Source of the DNA: Actinomycetota bacterium
GTDB taxonomy: Bacteria; Actinomycetota; Actinomycetes; Nanopelagicales; Nanopelagicaceae
NCBI GenBank assembly: GCA_009698675.1
Contig: WLPT01000002.1
Span: 62,001-126,000, forward strand
Length of the DNA stretch: 64,000 nucleotides
Reading direction: 5' to 3'
The notes beneath the pieces were generated by a model. It had not been told where the DNA came from. It ran no database searches and saw nothing but the letters and a program-made list of their open reading frames with translations. Below are positions 49,240 to 58,857 of the stretch, piece by piece. Position numbers and translations under genes: made by a program. Position 1 is the stretch's first letter. Each line of letters starts with the position of its first letter.

Positions 49240-50240
49240 GTACGGTGTCTAACGAAATCGAAGCAACAGAGGATCCAGGTACCGCTCCACACGTTTTGCG
49301 AGCTGCCGATCTAAATCCGCGCTCTGAAAAACGCGCCGAACAACAAGTAGCAATTCTCTTTGTGCTCTCAGGGATTGGCTCACTTCTTCTGATTTACTCA
49401 TACGTCTTTATCGATAAGAACTTATTTATCTTTATTCCTGTTATGGGAAACCAAAATGCCTCCCAATTGGGTCTAGGCCTAGGAATGGCAATGTCGCTCT
49501 TCTTCTTGGGGATGGCGGCCATTCATTGGGCCAAAACATTGATGCCAGAGACCGAAGTGATAAATCATCGTCACGAATTTAGATCCTCTAACGAGGATCG
49601 TGAAGAGTTCGTTGCAACCGTTAAAGGCGGTGTTGCAGGCGTACAACTTGGCCGCCGCAAATTGATTAAAGGCTCATTAGCTGGAGCGATGGGGCTTTTC
49701 GCGCTGCCACCAGTCTTGCTTCTTCGCGATCTAGGTCCACTGCCTAAAAAGCAGCTAGAGACAACGAGTTGGAAGGCCGGTACGCGTTTAGTTACCGATC
49801 CCGGAAACCGACCTATTTTGGCATCTGATTTAGAAGTTGGCGCAGTGGTTCAAACACTTCCGGCAGTTGCCGAAGGAAGCGAACGTTTATTGAGCGATAT
49901 CGCAAAAGATCCAGTGTTGTTGATTCGCCTTCGTCCTGAGGATTTCCAGTTAACTCCCGAAAAGTTAGCTATGACTCATGAGGGCATCATCGCATTTTCA
50001 AAGATCTGCTCACATATGGGCTGCGCAGTTGCACTTTACGAACAGCAGACTAAGCATCTCCTGTGTCCATGTCACCAGTCGACTTTTGATGTTACACGTG
50101 GAGCTAAGGTCATCTTTGGACCAGCTGCAAGACCGCTTCCCCAGTTAGACATTACCGTCGATAACGAAGGATATTTAATTGCACGTGCACCATTTAGTGA
50201 ACCCGTCGGACCTAGCTTCTGGGAGCGTAACTCACAATGA
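49236..50240 (+). CDS. qcrA: Cytochrome bc1 complex Rieske iron-sulfur subunit
   Basis: This protein of about 334 residues is of the actinobacterial long form with three N-terminal membrane helices (two around residues 50-110, one after RRKLIKGSLAGAMGL). The C-terminal Rieske fold has both cluster motifs, CSHMGC and CPCHQSTFD. It takes electrons from menaquinol and passes them to QcrC. The ATG at 49236 overlaps the qcrC stop (ATGA); the track start lies inside qcrC. Confidence 0.95.
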   Translation: MSTVSNEIEATEDPGTAPHVLRAADLNPRSEKRAEQQVAILFVLSGIGSLLLIYSYVFIDKNLFIFIPVMGNQNASQLGLGLGMAMSLFFLGMAAIHWAKTLMPETEVINHRHEFRSSNEDREEFVATVKGGVAGVQLGRRKLIKGSLAGAMGLFALPPVLLLRDLGPLPKKQLETTSWKAGTRLVTDPGNRPILASDLEVGAVVQTLPAVAEGSERLLSDIAKDPVLLIRLRPEDFQLTPEKLAMTHEGIIAFSKICSHMGCAVALYEQQTKHLLCPCHQSTFDVTRGAKVIFGPAARPLPQLDITVDNEGYLIARAPFSEPVGPSFWERNSQ

Positions 50241-51823
50241 CAACAGCTGAAAAGAGAATTGGCGCAGTTGCCAACTACGTTGATGAGCGTATCGGCGCCG
50301 CAGGTTGGGTTAAGAAATCACTTAACAAGGTTTTTCCAGATCACTGGTCTTTCATGCTCGGTGAAGTATGTATGTACTCATTCATAATCCTGCTGCTGTC
50401 AGGAACTTTCTTAACCCTTTGGTTTGATCCATCTCAACGAGATGTTATTTATGAGGGTGTGTATGCGCCCCTAAAGGGTTTGAAGATGTCGGCTGCCTAC
50501 GCTTCAACCCTGGACATATCCTTTGAAGTTCGCGGCGGTTTATTGATGCGCCAGATTCATCACTGGGCAGCCAATATATTCATGGCCGCAATTGTTGCGC
50601 ACTTGCTTCGCGTGTTTTTCACAGGAGCATTTAGAAAGCCTCGTGAGTTCAACTGGATCTTAGGAATTATCTTGCTAACCCTTGGCTTTGTTGAAGGTCT
50701 TTTCGGATACTCACTTCCAGATGATCTTCTCTCAGGTACTGGGCTACGTATTACCTCGGCAATCATTCAGGCGATCCCCCTCGTCGGTACCTACATATCC
50801 TTCTTTCTATTTGGAGGCGCCTTCCCGGGGACAGGTTTTATCCCACGTATATTTACACTTCACGTCCTCTTAATACCGGGAGCGTTTTTAGCCGTCATCA
50901 CGATTCACGTGATGTTAGTTTGGTACCAGAAGCACACACAGTTCCCTGGTCCTGGAAAAACTGAAAAGAACGTAGTTGGTCACCCTATTTTGCCGGTCTA
51001 TATGGCAAAAGCTGGAGGCTTCTTTTTTATTGTCTTCGGAGTGATCGCCTTTCTCTCAGCCGTGGCATCTATTAACCCGATCTGGTTATACGGGCCTTAC
51101 ACTCCTGGACAAATCTCTGCGGGCTCGCAACCAGATTGGTACATGGGCTGGCTCGACGGTCTCGTACGTATGGCTCCGCCACTAGAAACGCATGCTCTCG
51201 GACATACGATTTCGTGGAATATTTTGATTCCCGCGTTGATCGTACCTGGCATCGTATTTACAGGAATGGCCTTATATCCATTTATTGAAAGTTGGATTAC
51301 TGGAGATAAGCGTGAGCACCATCTTCTCGATCGCCCGCGTAATGTCCCTAACAGAACAGCACTTGGAGTCATGTCCGTTACTTTTGTTATGGTAGCTCTA
51401 ATTAACGGCGGTAACGATATCTTTGCAACTAACTTCGATCTCTCTATTAACGAGATCATGTGGTTCTCACGGATTTCAATATTCCTGCTTCCACCTTTGT
51501 CCTTCGTAATAACAAAACGACTTTGCCTCTCACTTCAACGCGCAGATCGTGAACTCGTTCTCCATGGAAAAGAAACCGGACGTTTAGTTCGTATGCCAAA
51601 TGGTGAGTTCGTAGAGGTTCACGAGCCAATCTCGGCTCAGAAGCGATGGATACTGACCTCCCATGAACAGCCACAAGCACTGGAACTGCCCGATATCGAC
51701 TCCCGTGGCGTCAAGCGCCCTGGTGGAGTTAAGAACAAAATTCGGGCCCGTTTGAGTAAGGCACATGCCGTAGCAGTTCCGAAGGTGAGTGCTCAAGAGT
51801 TAAAAGAGATTGAAGGTCACTAG
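50237..51823 (+). CDS. qcrB: Cytochrome bc1 complex cytochrome b subunit
   Basis: This 528-residue membrane protein carries the quinol-oxidation and reduction sites. Paired heme-ligand histidines are in RQIHHWAANIFMAAIVAHLLRVFFTGAFRKPRE and the later LHVLLIPGAFLAVITIHVMLV; GYSLPDDLLSGTGLRI is the actinobacterial form of the Qo loop. A C-terminal soluble extension of about 100 residues is usual in this phylum. It overlaps the qcrA stop. The TAG stop shares the palindrome CTAG with the convergent transporter gene. Confidence 0.96.
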   Translation: MTTAEKRIGAVANYVDERIGAAGWVKKSLNKVFPDHWSFMLGEVCMYSFIILLLSGTFLTLWFDPSQRDVIYEGVYAPLKGLKMSAAYASTLDISFEVRGGLLMRQIHHWAANIFMAAIVAHLLRVFFTGAFRKPREFNWILGIILLTLGFVEGLFGYSLPDDLLSGTGLRITSAIIQAIPLVGTYISFFLFGGAFPGTGFIPRIFTLHVLLIPGAFLAVITIHVMLVWYQKHTQFPGPGKTEKNVVGHPILPVYMAKAGGFFFIVFGVIAFLSAVASINPIWLYGPYTPGQISAGSQPDWYMGWLDGLVRMAPPLETHALGHTISWNILIPALIVPGIVFTGMALYPFIESWITGDKREHHLLDRPRNVPNRTALGVMSVTFVMVALINGGNDIFATNFDLSINEIMWFSRISIFLLPPLSFVITKRLCLSLQRADRELVLHGKETGRLVRMPNGEFVEVHEPISAQKRWILTSHEQPQALELPDIDSRGVKRPGGVKNKIRARLSKAHAVAVPKVSAQELKEIEGH

Positions 51824-52680
51824 CTCGCTTTCTTTATAACAAGCCAAACACCTAGGGCCGTTACTCCTATTCCAAGTAGGCCCTGGGTGTTTACTTTTTC
51901 TCCAAAGAAAAAATAGGCCTCAATGGCCGTTGCTGGTGGAACTAAATAAAACAGCGATGACACTCTCGCAGCGCTGCCGGTATTGAGCAGCCATAAGAGC
52001 AGCAATACCGCGCCAACAGATAAGACTGCGATAAGCCAGATGAAGGCAGCGATAAATCGTGGACTCCAGGTGATTGATGTTCCTCCCGAAATAAATGCCG
52101 CAATACCCAAAACGCTTCCGCTGATCAAGTATTGGTAAGCCGTTCCGGCAAGGAGTGGAATATCGGAGCCGATTTTCTTTTGAAGCAGAGTTGCCGTGGT
52201 GCTTCCCATGAGTGCAATAGCTATGCCTATCAACCCAGCAAGGCGAGTGTGCGCCTCTAACGTAGGCCCCAGCACCAATATGACACCCGTTAGACCAATA
52301 AAAAGTCCGGCTAGCTGACTCTTAGTTAACCGCTCGCCCAACACTCGCACCGCTAAGACCGAGACGAGAACAGGCTGCAAACTTGTCACTACTGCAGCCA
52401 CGCCGGCCGATAGCCCCTGTGAAATCGCAAAAAAAACGCCGCCCAAGTAACAGGCGTGAAGAAAAATACCTATTAATGCCGATCGCCCGATTGCACTAGG
52501 CCCAATAGCTAACGGTTGTTTAAGTAGCCCCGCTATGAGGAAGAGGACTCCTGCAGCGGCAAAGATTCTTACAGAGAGAAAGATAAAAGGATCTGCAAAG
52601 GGAAGCCCATATTTAGCTCCTACAAAGCCCGTGCTCCACAAAAGAACAAATAGGTAGGGAGCAAAGCGAGCTGCCTTCAA
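51820..52680 (-). CDS. DMT superfamily (EamA) exporter
   Basis: This 286-residue protein has ten predicted membrane helices and two EamA repeats. FAPYLFVLLWSTGFVGAKYGLPFADP is the typical N-terminal helix, and the second repeat includes SVGAVLLLLWLLNTGSAARVSSLFYLVPPATAIEAYFFFGE. Members export amino acids or other metabolites; the substrate is not predictable. The start is TTG. It is wedged between the convergent halves of the respiratory gene cluster, eight bases after ctaF. Confidence 0.87.
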   Translation of the reverse strand: MKAARFAPYLFVLLWSTGFVGAKYGLPFADPFIFLSVRIFAAAGVLFLIAGLLKQPLAIGPSAIGRSALIGIFLHACYLGGVFFAISQGLSAGVAAVVTSLQPVLVSVLAVRVLGERLTKSQLAGLFIGLTGVILVLGPTLEAHTRLAGLIGIAIALMGSTTATLLQKKIGSDIPLLAGTAYQYLISGSVLGIAAFISGGTSITWSPRFIAAFIWLIAVLSVGAVLLLLWLLNTGSAARVSSLFYLVPPATAIEAYFFFGEKVNTQGLLGIGVTALGVWLVIKKAS

Positions 52681-52688
52681 TTCGAGCT

Positions 52689-53096
52689 CTAGTGTGAAGT
52701 TGGTGTTGCCAGTGGTTTTTCATACTCAGTTACCATGCCTATAACCGAGATAATTAATGAGCCAAGTCCAATGAGCGTGAGCCACCAACCGATTGCAAGA
52801 CCGAGTCCCATGGCACAAGCACTCAGTGCTACAGGTAATGGCCACCATGAATGTGGGCTATAGAAACCAAGTTCGCCTGCACCATCGGCTATTTCAGCGG
52901 TGAAACTATCTTCAGGCAATACCAGGCCAATTCGTTTCTGAGTAAACCAAAGATAGAAGCCCACCATTGCTGCAAGGCAAGCGGCCAACATCATTCCGCC
53001 AATTCCGACAGGTTCGCCGCCGACTTTCCAATAAATAACCGTCATGATGAGATAAAAAATCGCCAAGCCGCCAAATAGTTTCCAATTGACCTTCAT
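52689..53096 (-). CDS. ctaF: Actinobacterial cytochrome c oxidase subunit IV
   Basis: This 135-residue membrane protein has four predicted helices. The pattern KVNWKLFGGLAIFYLIMTVIYW, GxxxL, then FYLWFTQKRIGLVLPEDSFTAEIADGAGELGFYSPHSWWPLP matches the CtaF subunit unique to actinobacteria. It is required for aa3 oxidase assembly or activity in corynebacteria. It follows ctaD, six bases away. Confidence 0.93.
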   Translation of the reverse strand: MKVNWKLFGGLAIFYLIMTVIYWKVGGEPVGIGGMMLAACLAAMVGFYLWFTQKRIGLVLPEDSFTAEIADGAGELGFYSPHSWWPLPVALSACAMGLGLAIGWWLTLIGLGSLIISVIGMVTEYEKPLATPTSH

Positions 53097-53101
53097 GGGA
53101 G

Positions 53102-54754
53102 TTAGTGCCCCTCTGTCTTAATGTGCGGATGATGAAGATCAAAAGCTGGACGCTCGCTGGAAATACGAGGCATTGTTAAGAAGTTATGTCGTGGCGGTGG
53201 ACATGAGGTCGCCCATTCAAGAGATGCCCCGTATCCCCATGGATCATCAACGCCAACCATCGGAGCTTTGCGGGTAATCCAAACGTTAATCAGGAATGGA
53301 ATCATAGAAAATGCAAGTAAAAATGAACCGATCGTCGATATGGTATTCATGAATGTGAAGCCATCGGTTGCAAGATAGTCGGCATAGCGACGTGGGAAAC
53401 CTTTAATACCCAACCAGTGTTGAATTAGAAAGGTTAAGTGAAAACCAACAAAAGTCGTCCAGAAGTGAATCTTGCCTAGGCGTTCATTGAGCATCTTTCC
53501 AGTCATCTTTGGCCACCAGAAGTAGAAGCCTGCAAACATGGCAAAGACAACGGTTCCAAAGAGTACGTAATGGAAGTGCGCGACAACGAAGTAGCTGGCC
53601 GACACCGCAAAATCAAGTGGAGGTGAGGCCAAGATAATTCCAGTCAAACCGCCGAATAGGAAGGTTACTAGAAAGCCCATCACCCAAAGCATTGGCGTTT
53701 CAAAGGTGACATGACCTCGCCACATTGTTCCGATCCAGTTGAAGAATTTCACTCCAGTAGGAACGCCAATTAGAAAGGTCATAAAAGAGAAGAAGGGAAG
53801 TAAGACCTGACCAGTTGCAAACATGTGGTGAGCCCAGACCGAAACAGACAGGGCTGAGATTGCGATTGTTGCTGCGATTAAACCCTTATATCCAAAGATT
53901 GGTTTGCGACTAAAGACCGGCAAAATCTCAGTAGCTACACCAAAGAAAGGCAGTGCCAAGATATAGACCTCTGGGTGACCAAAGAACCAGAAGAGATGTT
54001 GAAAGAGCATCGCCCCACCATTGGCCGGATCAAAGAGATGTGTTCCATAGATTCGATCTGATTCCAAGCCAAGTAAAGCTGCCGCAAGTGGTGGGAAGGC
54101 AAGTAGAACCAAAATCGACGTTAGAAGCACGTTCCATGAAAAAATTGACATGCGAAACATTGTCATACCAGGGGCGCGCATTGTGAAGATTGTTGTAATG
54201 AAGTTTACGCCGCCAAGAATTGTTCCAACACCACCGATTGCTAAACCGATGAGCCAGAGATCTGCACCGATTCCCGGTGAGTAAGTCGCATTTGAAAGTG
54301 GAACATAGACGGTCCAACCAAATGAGGCCGCTCCCCCGGGTGATAAGAATCCTGCAAAGGCCATCGATCCTCCGAAGAGGTAGAGCCAGTATGACAACAT
54401 ATTCAAACGAGGAAATGCTACGTCTGCGGCTCCGATTTGCAGCGGCATGATTACATTTGCAAAGCCAACAAATAAAGGTGTAGCAAACATTAAGAGCATA
54501 ATCGTTCCATGCATTGTAAAGATTTGGTTGTACTGCTCATAACTTAAGAACTGCATTCCTGGGCGAGCTAACTCGCTGCGAAGGGCTAGGGCTAAAACTC
54601 CGCCAATTAAGAACCAGGCAAAGGAGGTCATCAAATACAGGTAGCCAATCGTCTTATGGTCGGTCGAAGTTATCCACTTAACAAAGTTCTTTCCCTTAGC
54701 TGGCCCAGTTGGCGCCAAGGAAGTTGCGGTTACATTCTGGGCATAAGTGGTCAT
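53102..54754 (-). CDS. ctaD: Cytochrome c oxidase subunit I
   Basis: This 550-residue catalytic subunit contains heme a and the heme a3-CuB centre. Twelve helices are expected. Copper and heme ligands are visible in [33 protein letters not shown] (His-Tyr crosslink), [11 protein letters not shown], and [25 protein letters not shown]. It is not fused with subunit III, which is encoded separately as ctaE. The start overlaps the ctaC stop (ATGA). Confidence 0.97.
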   Translation of the reverse strand: MTTYAQNVTATSLAPTGPAKGKNFVKWITSTDHKTIGYLYLMTSFAWFLIGGVLALALRSELARPGMQFLSYEQYNQIFTMHGTIMLLMFATPLFVGFANVIMPLQIGAADVAFPRLNMLSYWLYLFGGSMAFAGFLSPGGAASFGWTVYVPLSNATYSPGIGADLWLIGLAIGGVGTILGGVNFITTIFTMRAPGMTMFRMSIFSWNVLLTSILVLLAFPPLAAALLGLESDRIYGTHLFDPANGGAMLFQHLFWFFGHPEVYILALPFFGVATEILPVFSRKPIFGYKGLIAATIAISALSVSVWAHHMFATGQVLLPFFSFMTFLIGVPTGVKFFNWIGTMWRGHVTFETPMLWVMGFLVTFLFGGLTGIILASPPLDFAVSASYFVVAHFHYVLFGTVVFAMFAGFYFWWPKMTGKMLNERLGKIHFWTTFVGFHLTFLIQHWLGIKGFPRRYADYLATDGFTFMNTISTIGSFLLAFSMIPFLINVWITRKAPMVGVDDPWGYGASLEWATSCPPPRHNFLTMPRISSERPAFDLHHPHIKTEGH

Positions 54755-55500
54755 GCTTGGCTCCCTTTTAACGTCTCAAGATAAGCCTGGTATTGGGCCG
54801 GTGTTACAACTTTTACCGTAAAAAGCATTTGGGAGTGGGCGCGACCGCATAAAATATTACAGCGGCCTGGATACTCACCAAGTTTATTTGCAGTGAACTC
54901 AAGGTGATTAGTGACTCCAGGTAGGTTCTGCATTTGAATCATAAACGCTGGAATCCAGAATCCATGAACAACATCATTAGATGTAATGGTGTAACGAACA
55001 CGCTCTCCGAGTGGAACGACCAAGGTTGGAGGCTTAGCGGGCGTACCTGTAATTACTGCATTCGCACCAGCTTCGGGATAGGCAAACTGCCAAGACCATT
55101 GCATTCCAGTAACGGAGATTTGATGCATTGATGTAGTGCTCTTAGTAGTAATTGCACTCTCTTTTTTAGCGGTGTAGAAAAACATCACTGCAACGATGAT
55201 GAATGGAATAATCGTATAAACAATCTCAATAGGGATGTGGTACTGGGTCTGCTTTGGAAACTCAGGACCATCTTTTTTGCCACGATGGAAAACCGCTGGC
55301 CACAAAATAAGTATGAGAGTGCCTACGCCAACGACTCCAGCCGTTATCCACGCCCCCTGCCATAGAGATAGGGATTGATCATTGACACTTGATGCCCCCT
55401 CCGGAAATCCAAGCTCAGAGACTTTGGAGCAGCCAGTTAAAAATAGCGCTGGGATGAGGAGGGCAATGGCACGCAGAGCCTTATTTTTCTGTGGCAACAT
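54751..55500 (-). CDS. ctaC: Cytochrome c oxidase subunit II
   Basis: This protein of about 249 residues is a lipoprotein by its signal peptide ([13 protein letters not shown]), followed by two membrane helices and the cupredoxin domain. The CuA site is intact: H in [11 protein letters not shown] and [14 protein letters not shown], giving the C-x3-C-x3-H-x2-M set. It receives electrons from QcrC. The track begins at GTG 55521; I prefer ATG 55500 because it gives a normal lipoprotein signal. It leads the ctaC-ctaD-ctaF operon. Confidence 0.95.
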   Translation of the reverse strand: MLPQKNKALRAIALLIPALFLTGCSKVSELGFPEGASSVNDQSLSLWQGAWITAGVVGVGTLILILWPAVFHRGKKDGPEFPKQTQYHIPIEIVYTIIPFIIVAVMFFYTAKKESAITTKSTTSMHQISVTGMQWSWQFAYPEAGANAVITGTPAKPPTLVVPLGERVRYTITSNDVVHGFWIPAFMIQMQNLPGVTNHLEFTANKLGEYPGRCNILCGRAHSQMLFTVKVVTPAQYQAYLETLKGSQA

Positions 55501-55576
55501 GGGGTAAAGGATATAGGCCACGGGGCAAATTCCCTGTATCCAAAAGTGGGGCTGCCTATGTGGCTATAAGCACACG

Positions 55577-56554
55577 CTACTTCTTGATGTGAGAGGCAAT
55601 CTCGTCGGCGGCCTGTGCTCCATATGCCTCTGCAAATCTGGCCACAAACTCATCTCCAGTAAAGCGATACTCCTGCGTTCCCATCGTTTCAATTACATAG
55701 GTAGCAATGAGTGCACCTAACTGAGCACATCGTTCATGGCTCAAACCCCAGGCTAGCCCAGCTATAAAGCCAGATCTGAAGGAGTCGCCGACTCCAGTTG
55801 GGTCGGTCTTGGACCTCTCCTTAGGACAGCCCACCTGTACAAAATCGCCACCGGCAGTTTCAACTTTGGCACCCTTTGAACCAAGTGTGGTTACCCGCAC
55901 CTTTACGCGCGAGAGAATCTCGGCATCGCTCCAGCCAGTTTTTTGCATAGCTAGGGCTAACTCATACTCATTCATAAACAGATACGAAGCGCCATCGATT
56001 AGAAGTTTGATCTCCTCTCCGCTCATACGTGCCATCTGCTGGGATGGATCGGCGGCAAAGGCGATACCAAGATCACGACAGACCTCTGAGTGGCGCAGCA
56101 TCGCTTCAGGATCATCCGGAGAGATCACGAGCATGTCGAAGCGCCCAGTCTTTTCCATGATTGGTCCCAGTTCTATATTGCGCGCCTCAACCATGGCCCC
56201 CGGAAAAAACGATGCGATCTGATTTAATTCATCATCGGTAGTGACCATAAAGTGTGCTGTATAGAGGCTTTGCGAGACTAATGCGTGGGATGTATCAACG
56301 CCATGTCGGGAAAGCCAGGCCTCATAATCTGGCCAATCTTTTCCAACTGCGGCAATCAAAGTTGGTTTCAAACCAAGAACACCCATACCAAATGCGATAT
56401 TGGCCGCACATCCACCGCGACGTACATCCAAGCTATCAACTAAGAATGAGAGCGAGAGTTTTTCTAGTGAGCCGGCCACGAGTGAGTCGGTGAACTTTCC
56501 AGAAAAGGTCATCAAATGATCAAGACCTACCGAACCAGCTACACCTATATTCAT
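55577..56554 (-). CDS. adoK: Adenosine kinase, PfkB (ribokinase) family
   Basis: This 325-residue kinase closely resembles the mycobacterial-type adenosine kinase: VAGSVGLDHLMTF, KLSLSFLVDSL, RRGGCAANIAFGMGVLG, AFAADPSQQMARMSGEEI, MNEYE and the anion-hole/catalytic-base motif DPTGVGDSFRSGFIAG. It is expected to salvage adenosine to AMP. Its place near ctaC and an ErpA-like gene also matches the mycobacterial region. Another PfkB sugar substrate cannot be fully excluded. Confidence 0.88.
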   Translation of the reverse strand: MNIGVAGSVGLDHLMTFSGKFTDSLVAGSLEKLSLSFLVDSLDVRRGGCAANIAFGMGVLGLKPTLIAAVGKDWPDYEAWLSRHGVDTSHALVSQSLYTAHFMVTTDDELNQIASFFPGAMVEARNIELGPIMEKTGRFDMLVISPDDPEAMLRHSEVCRDLGIAFAADPSQQMARMSGEEIKLLIDGASYLFMNEYELALAMQKTGWSDAEILSRVKVRVTTLGSKGAKVETAGGDFVQVGCPKERSKTDPTGVGDSFRSGFIAGLAWGLSHERCAQLGALIATYVIETMGTQEYRFTGDEFVARFAEAYGAQAADEIASHIKK

Positions 56555-56585
56555 GTAGCGATCTTAGAGTGTAATTACGGGAAAG

Positions 56586-56942
56586 TTAGTTAAATGAATC
56601 GCCGCAGGCACATGAACCGCCCGCGTTGGGATTATCGATTGTGAATCCCTGCTTTTCAATTGTGTCGACGAAATCAATTGATGCGCCCATTAAATAAGGC
56701 CCACTCATCTTGTCGACAATCACCTTCACACTACCAAATTCATAAATAACATCGCCATCTTGATTGCGATCGTCGAAGTAGAGTTGATAGCGTAGCCCTG
56801 AACAACCTCCAGGCTGTACCGCTACGCGAAGCATCAAATCATCGCGACCCTCTTGAGCAAGCAGCGCTGCAACTTTTACGGATGCAACATCGGTCAACTT
56901 AATTGACGTGGTCAATGAATCTGCTTGAATCTCTGTAGTCAT
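56586..56942 (-). CDS. erpA: Iron-sulfur cluster insertion protein (ErpA/IscA family)
   Basis: This 118-residue A-type carrier has the three conserved cysteines, GGCSGLRY and the C-terminal pair CACG. AVQPGGCSGLRYQLYFDD and DFVDTIEKQGFTIDNPNAGGSCACGDSF match the family. It delivers Fe-S clusters to apoproteins. Its location near the bc1-aa3 genes, whose Rieske subunit needs a cluster, is conserved in actinobacteria. The gene diverges from the DUF3043 gene. Confidence 0.92.
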   Translation of the reverse strand: MTTEIQADSLTTSIKLTDVASVKVAALLAQEGRDDLMLRVAVQPGGCSGLRYQLYFDDRNQDGDVIYEFGSVKVIVDKMSGPYLMGASIDFVDTIEKQGFTIDNPNAGGSCACGDSFN

Positions 56943-57037
56943 GTCTGGCTCTCCTCCAACTAGATGCCTTAAGTCTACCCGAAGGCCCCCAGCCTTCGCG
57001 ACCGCAACCTCGAATCAAACCCAATATAGTTACCTCC

Positions 57038-57568
57038 ATGAGCACAGAATCGACAGGCAAAGGCCGCCCAACCCCCAAGCGCAAAGTTTCCCAAGCTAAG
57101 CGAATTACATCCTCTCTGGCCCCTGTTGTGACGAAGGAGCAAAAACGCGCCGCCAAGTTAGCCAATCGCCAAGATCGAATCGCAGCACGTACTGCCTATT
57201 TGCGTGGTGAAGAAAATGCGCTCCCAGCAAGAGACCGCGGACCAGAGCGACGCTTTGTTCGAAACTATGTCGATGCCCGACGCTCAATTGGTGAGTACTT
57301 CTTGCCGATTATTTTTGTTGTATTGATTTTGACTCTAATTCCAAAGGCATCGGTGCAATTTGGAGCAATCGCCGTCATGTATGGCGTTTTGCTCTTCGCG
57401 GTAATCGACGGGATATTCCTTAGTCGCAAAGTCCGAAAATTGATCTCTGCTAAATTTCCACAGTCACCAACTAAAGGTTTAGGAATGTATGCCTGGCTTC
57501 GCTCCACTCAAATGCGACGCCTTCGCTCCCCTCACCCACAGAGTAAGGTCGGCGACAAAGTAAACTAA
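57038..57568 (+). CDS. DUF3043 membrane protein
   Basis: This 176-residue protein has a basic N-terminal half (KGRPTPKRKVSQAKR, RQDRIAARTAYLRGEE), then the DUF3043 signature RRFVRNYVDARRSIGEYFLP, two membrane helices (residues ~91-135), and a basic C-terminal tail. The function is unknown. The N-terminal part probably lies in the cytoplasm and could bind nucleic acid or lipid headgroups, but that is a guess. Its stop overlaps the convergent aldo/keto reductase stop (CTAA). Confidence 0.83.
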   Translation: MSTESTGKGRPTPKRKVSQAKRITSSLAPVVTKEQKRAAKLANRQDRIAARTAYLRGEENALPARDRGPERRFVRNYVDARRSIGEYFLPIIFVVLILTLIPKASVQFGAIAVMYGVLLFAVIDGIFLSRKVRKLISAKFPQSPTKGLGMYAWLRSTQMRRLRSPHPQSKVGDKVN

Positions 57569-58566
57569 GCTCGCGGATTAGGGCTAACGGTTTCTGCCGC
57601 ATTCATCTCAGGAAGCTTCCCAAGCGCCTTATCAATGGCCTTCATCGTTGCTACATCTAACTTAACTCCTGCAGCTTTTACGTTTTCCCTAACTTGCGAG
57701 GGCTTAGTTGCACCCATGATCGCCGAAGAAACATTAGGGTTTTGTAGAACCCACGCGATTGCCAGTTGGGACATCGTTAACCCGGCATCTTTGGCAACAG
57801 GTGCCAACTTCTGAACAGCCGTCAAAACATCTTCGCGCATCCATCGCGAAATCATGCCCGCACCACTTTTCTTATCGGTCGCGCGCGAGCCTGCAGGCAC
57901 TTTCTTGCCAGGTAAGTACTTTCCAGAGAGAACACCTTGAGCCATTGGCGACCAAACAATCTGGCCAATTCCCTCCTGGATTGAAAGTGGTACAACTTGC
58001 GCCTCAATCACGCGCCAGAGCGCTGAATATTGCGGTTGGCTAGATACAAATCGGTTATAGCCAAGTGCGTCTTGAATCTCTAGTGCCGAAGAAATTTGTG
58101 GCGCACTCCATTCAGAGAAGCCAATGTAATGGACTTTGCCTGCACGAATTAGATCATCAAATGCACTCAGCGACTCTTCTAGCGGAGTTTCATAATCAAA
58201 GCGATGCATCTGATAAAGATCGATGTGGTCAGTTTTAAGGCGCTTGAGTGAGGCATTGCAAGATTCAATGATGTGTTTGCGTGATAATCCGCGATCATTT
58301 TTGCCTGGACCCGTTGGCCAATAAACCTTAGTAAATAACTCATATGATTCGCGGCGAACACCTTTTAACGCCTTGCCCAAAACAACTTCTGCGCGGGTTC
58401 CTGCATACACATCGGCGGTATCGAAGGTAGTGATTCCTTCATCTAGTGCGGCTTTGACGCACTTAATTGCAGCCTCTGCCTCAACTTGCGAGCCATGAGT
58501 AATCCAGTTGCCATATGAGATTTCAGAGACATACATTCCAGTACTGCCAAGGCGCCTATATTCCAT
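57565..58566 (-). CDS. Aldo/keto reductase
   Basis: This 333-residue NADPH-dependent oxidoreductase has the TIM-barrel signature of the voltage-gated-potassium-channel-beta-like AKR group: GITTFDTADVYAGTRAEVVLGKAL, the lysine in ELFTKVYWPTG, YIGFSEWSAPQI, and the cofactor region SSAIMGATKPSQVRENVKA. Catalytic Asp, Tyr, Lys and His positions are present. The substrate is unknown. Confidence 0.9.
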   Translation of the reverse strand: MEYRRLGSTGMYVSEISYGNWITHGSQVEAEAAIKCVKAALDEGITTFDTADVYAGTRAEVVLGKALKGVRRESYELFTKVYWPTGPGKNDRGLSRKHIIESCNASLKRLKTDHIDLYQMHRFDYETPLEESLSAFDDLIRAGKVHYIGFSEWSAPQISSALEIQDALGYNRFVSSQPQYSALWRVIEAQVVPLSIQEGIGQIVWSPMAQGVLSGKYLPGKKVPAGSRATDKKSGAGMISRWMREDVLTAVQKLAPVAKDAGLTMSQLAIAWVLQNPNVSSAIMGATKPSQVRENVKAAGVKLDVATMKAIDKALGKLPEMNAAETVSPNPRA

Positions 58567-58637
58567 AGAGCGACCTTATGACATGCGCGCCCTGTTGCCA
58601 ATTCAAGCTCTATATGGTTTGGTTCACTCACAACTTA

Positions 58638-58780
58638 ACAGCCTAGGCATTAGGGGAAGTTCGGTGAAATTCCGACGCTGACCCGCAACCGTAAAGCGCA
58701 TTTCATTGTGCGCGAAGTCGGATTACCTAATGAGCATGGCGCACGAAAACGACACCCGCCGAGGTTTGCGGGGTGTGGTC
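58638..58780 (+). promoter_or_regulatory. Cobalamin (B12) riboswitch
   Basis: The core matches the B12-box consensus: GGGAAGTTCGGTGAAATTCCGACGCTGACCCGCAACCGTAAA, a variable hairpin GCGCATTTC-ATTGTGCGC, then AAGTCGGATTACCTAATG. TTAGG and CCTAA close the core. The following hairpin ACACCCGC-CGAGGTTT-GCGGGGTGT carries GGTTTGCGGG, complementary (with one extra T) to CCCGCAACC of the core, as expected for the L5-L13 kissing contact. It precedes an ECF transporter operon on the same strand. Boundaries are approximate. Confidence 0.93.
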
Positions 58781-58788
58781 CTGAATTC

Positions 58789-58857
58789 AAGTGCTCTTTG
58801 CACTTCTATATGGCGCTACCCCTGTGAGACTCTTTAAATTCGAGAGGCTTCACATAA
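58789..58857 (+). promoter_or_regulatory. Riboswitch expression platform with sequestered ribosome site
   Basis: After the aptamer comes a perfect small hairpin AAGTGC-TCTTT-GCACTT without a following T run. A second stem-loop follows in which GTGAGACTCT pairs imperfectly with AGAGGCTTCAC. The likely Shine-Dalgarno GAGAGG of the next gene lies in the 3' arm. No T-rich terminator is visible, so control at translation initiation is inferred. Confidence 0.5.

Noticed and set aside
58789-58805. Intrinsic terminator after the B12 riboswitch
   Set aside because: The hairpin AAGTGC-TCTTT-GCACTT is stable-looking but is not followed by a T run, so it does not meet the terminator pattern.
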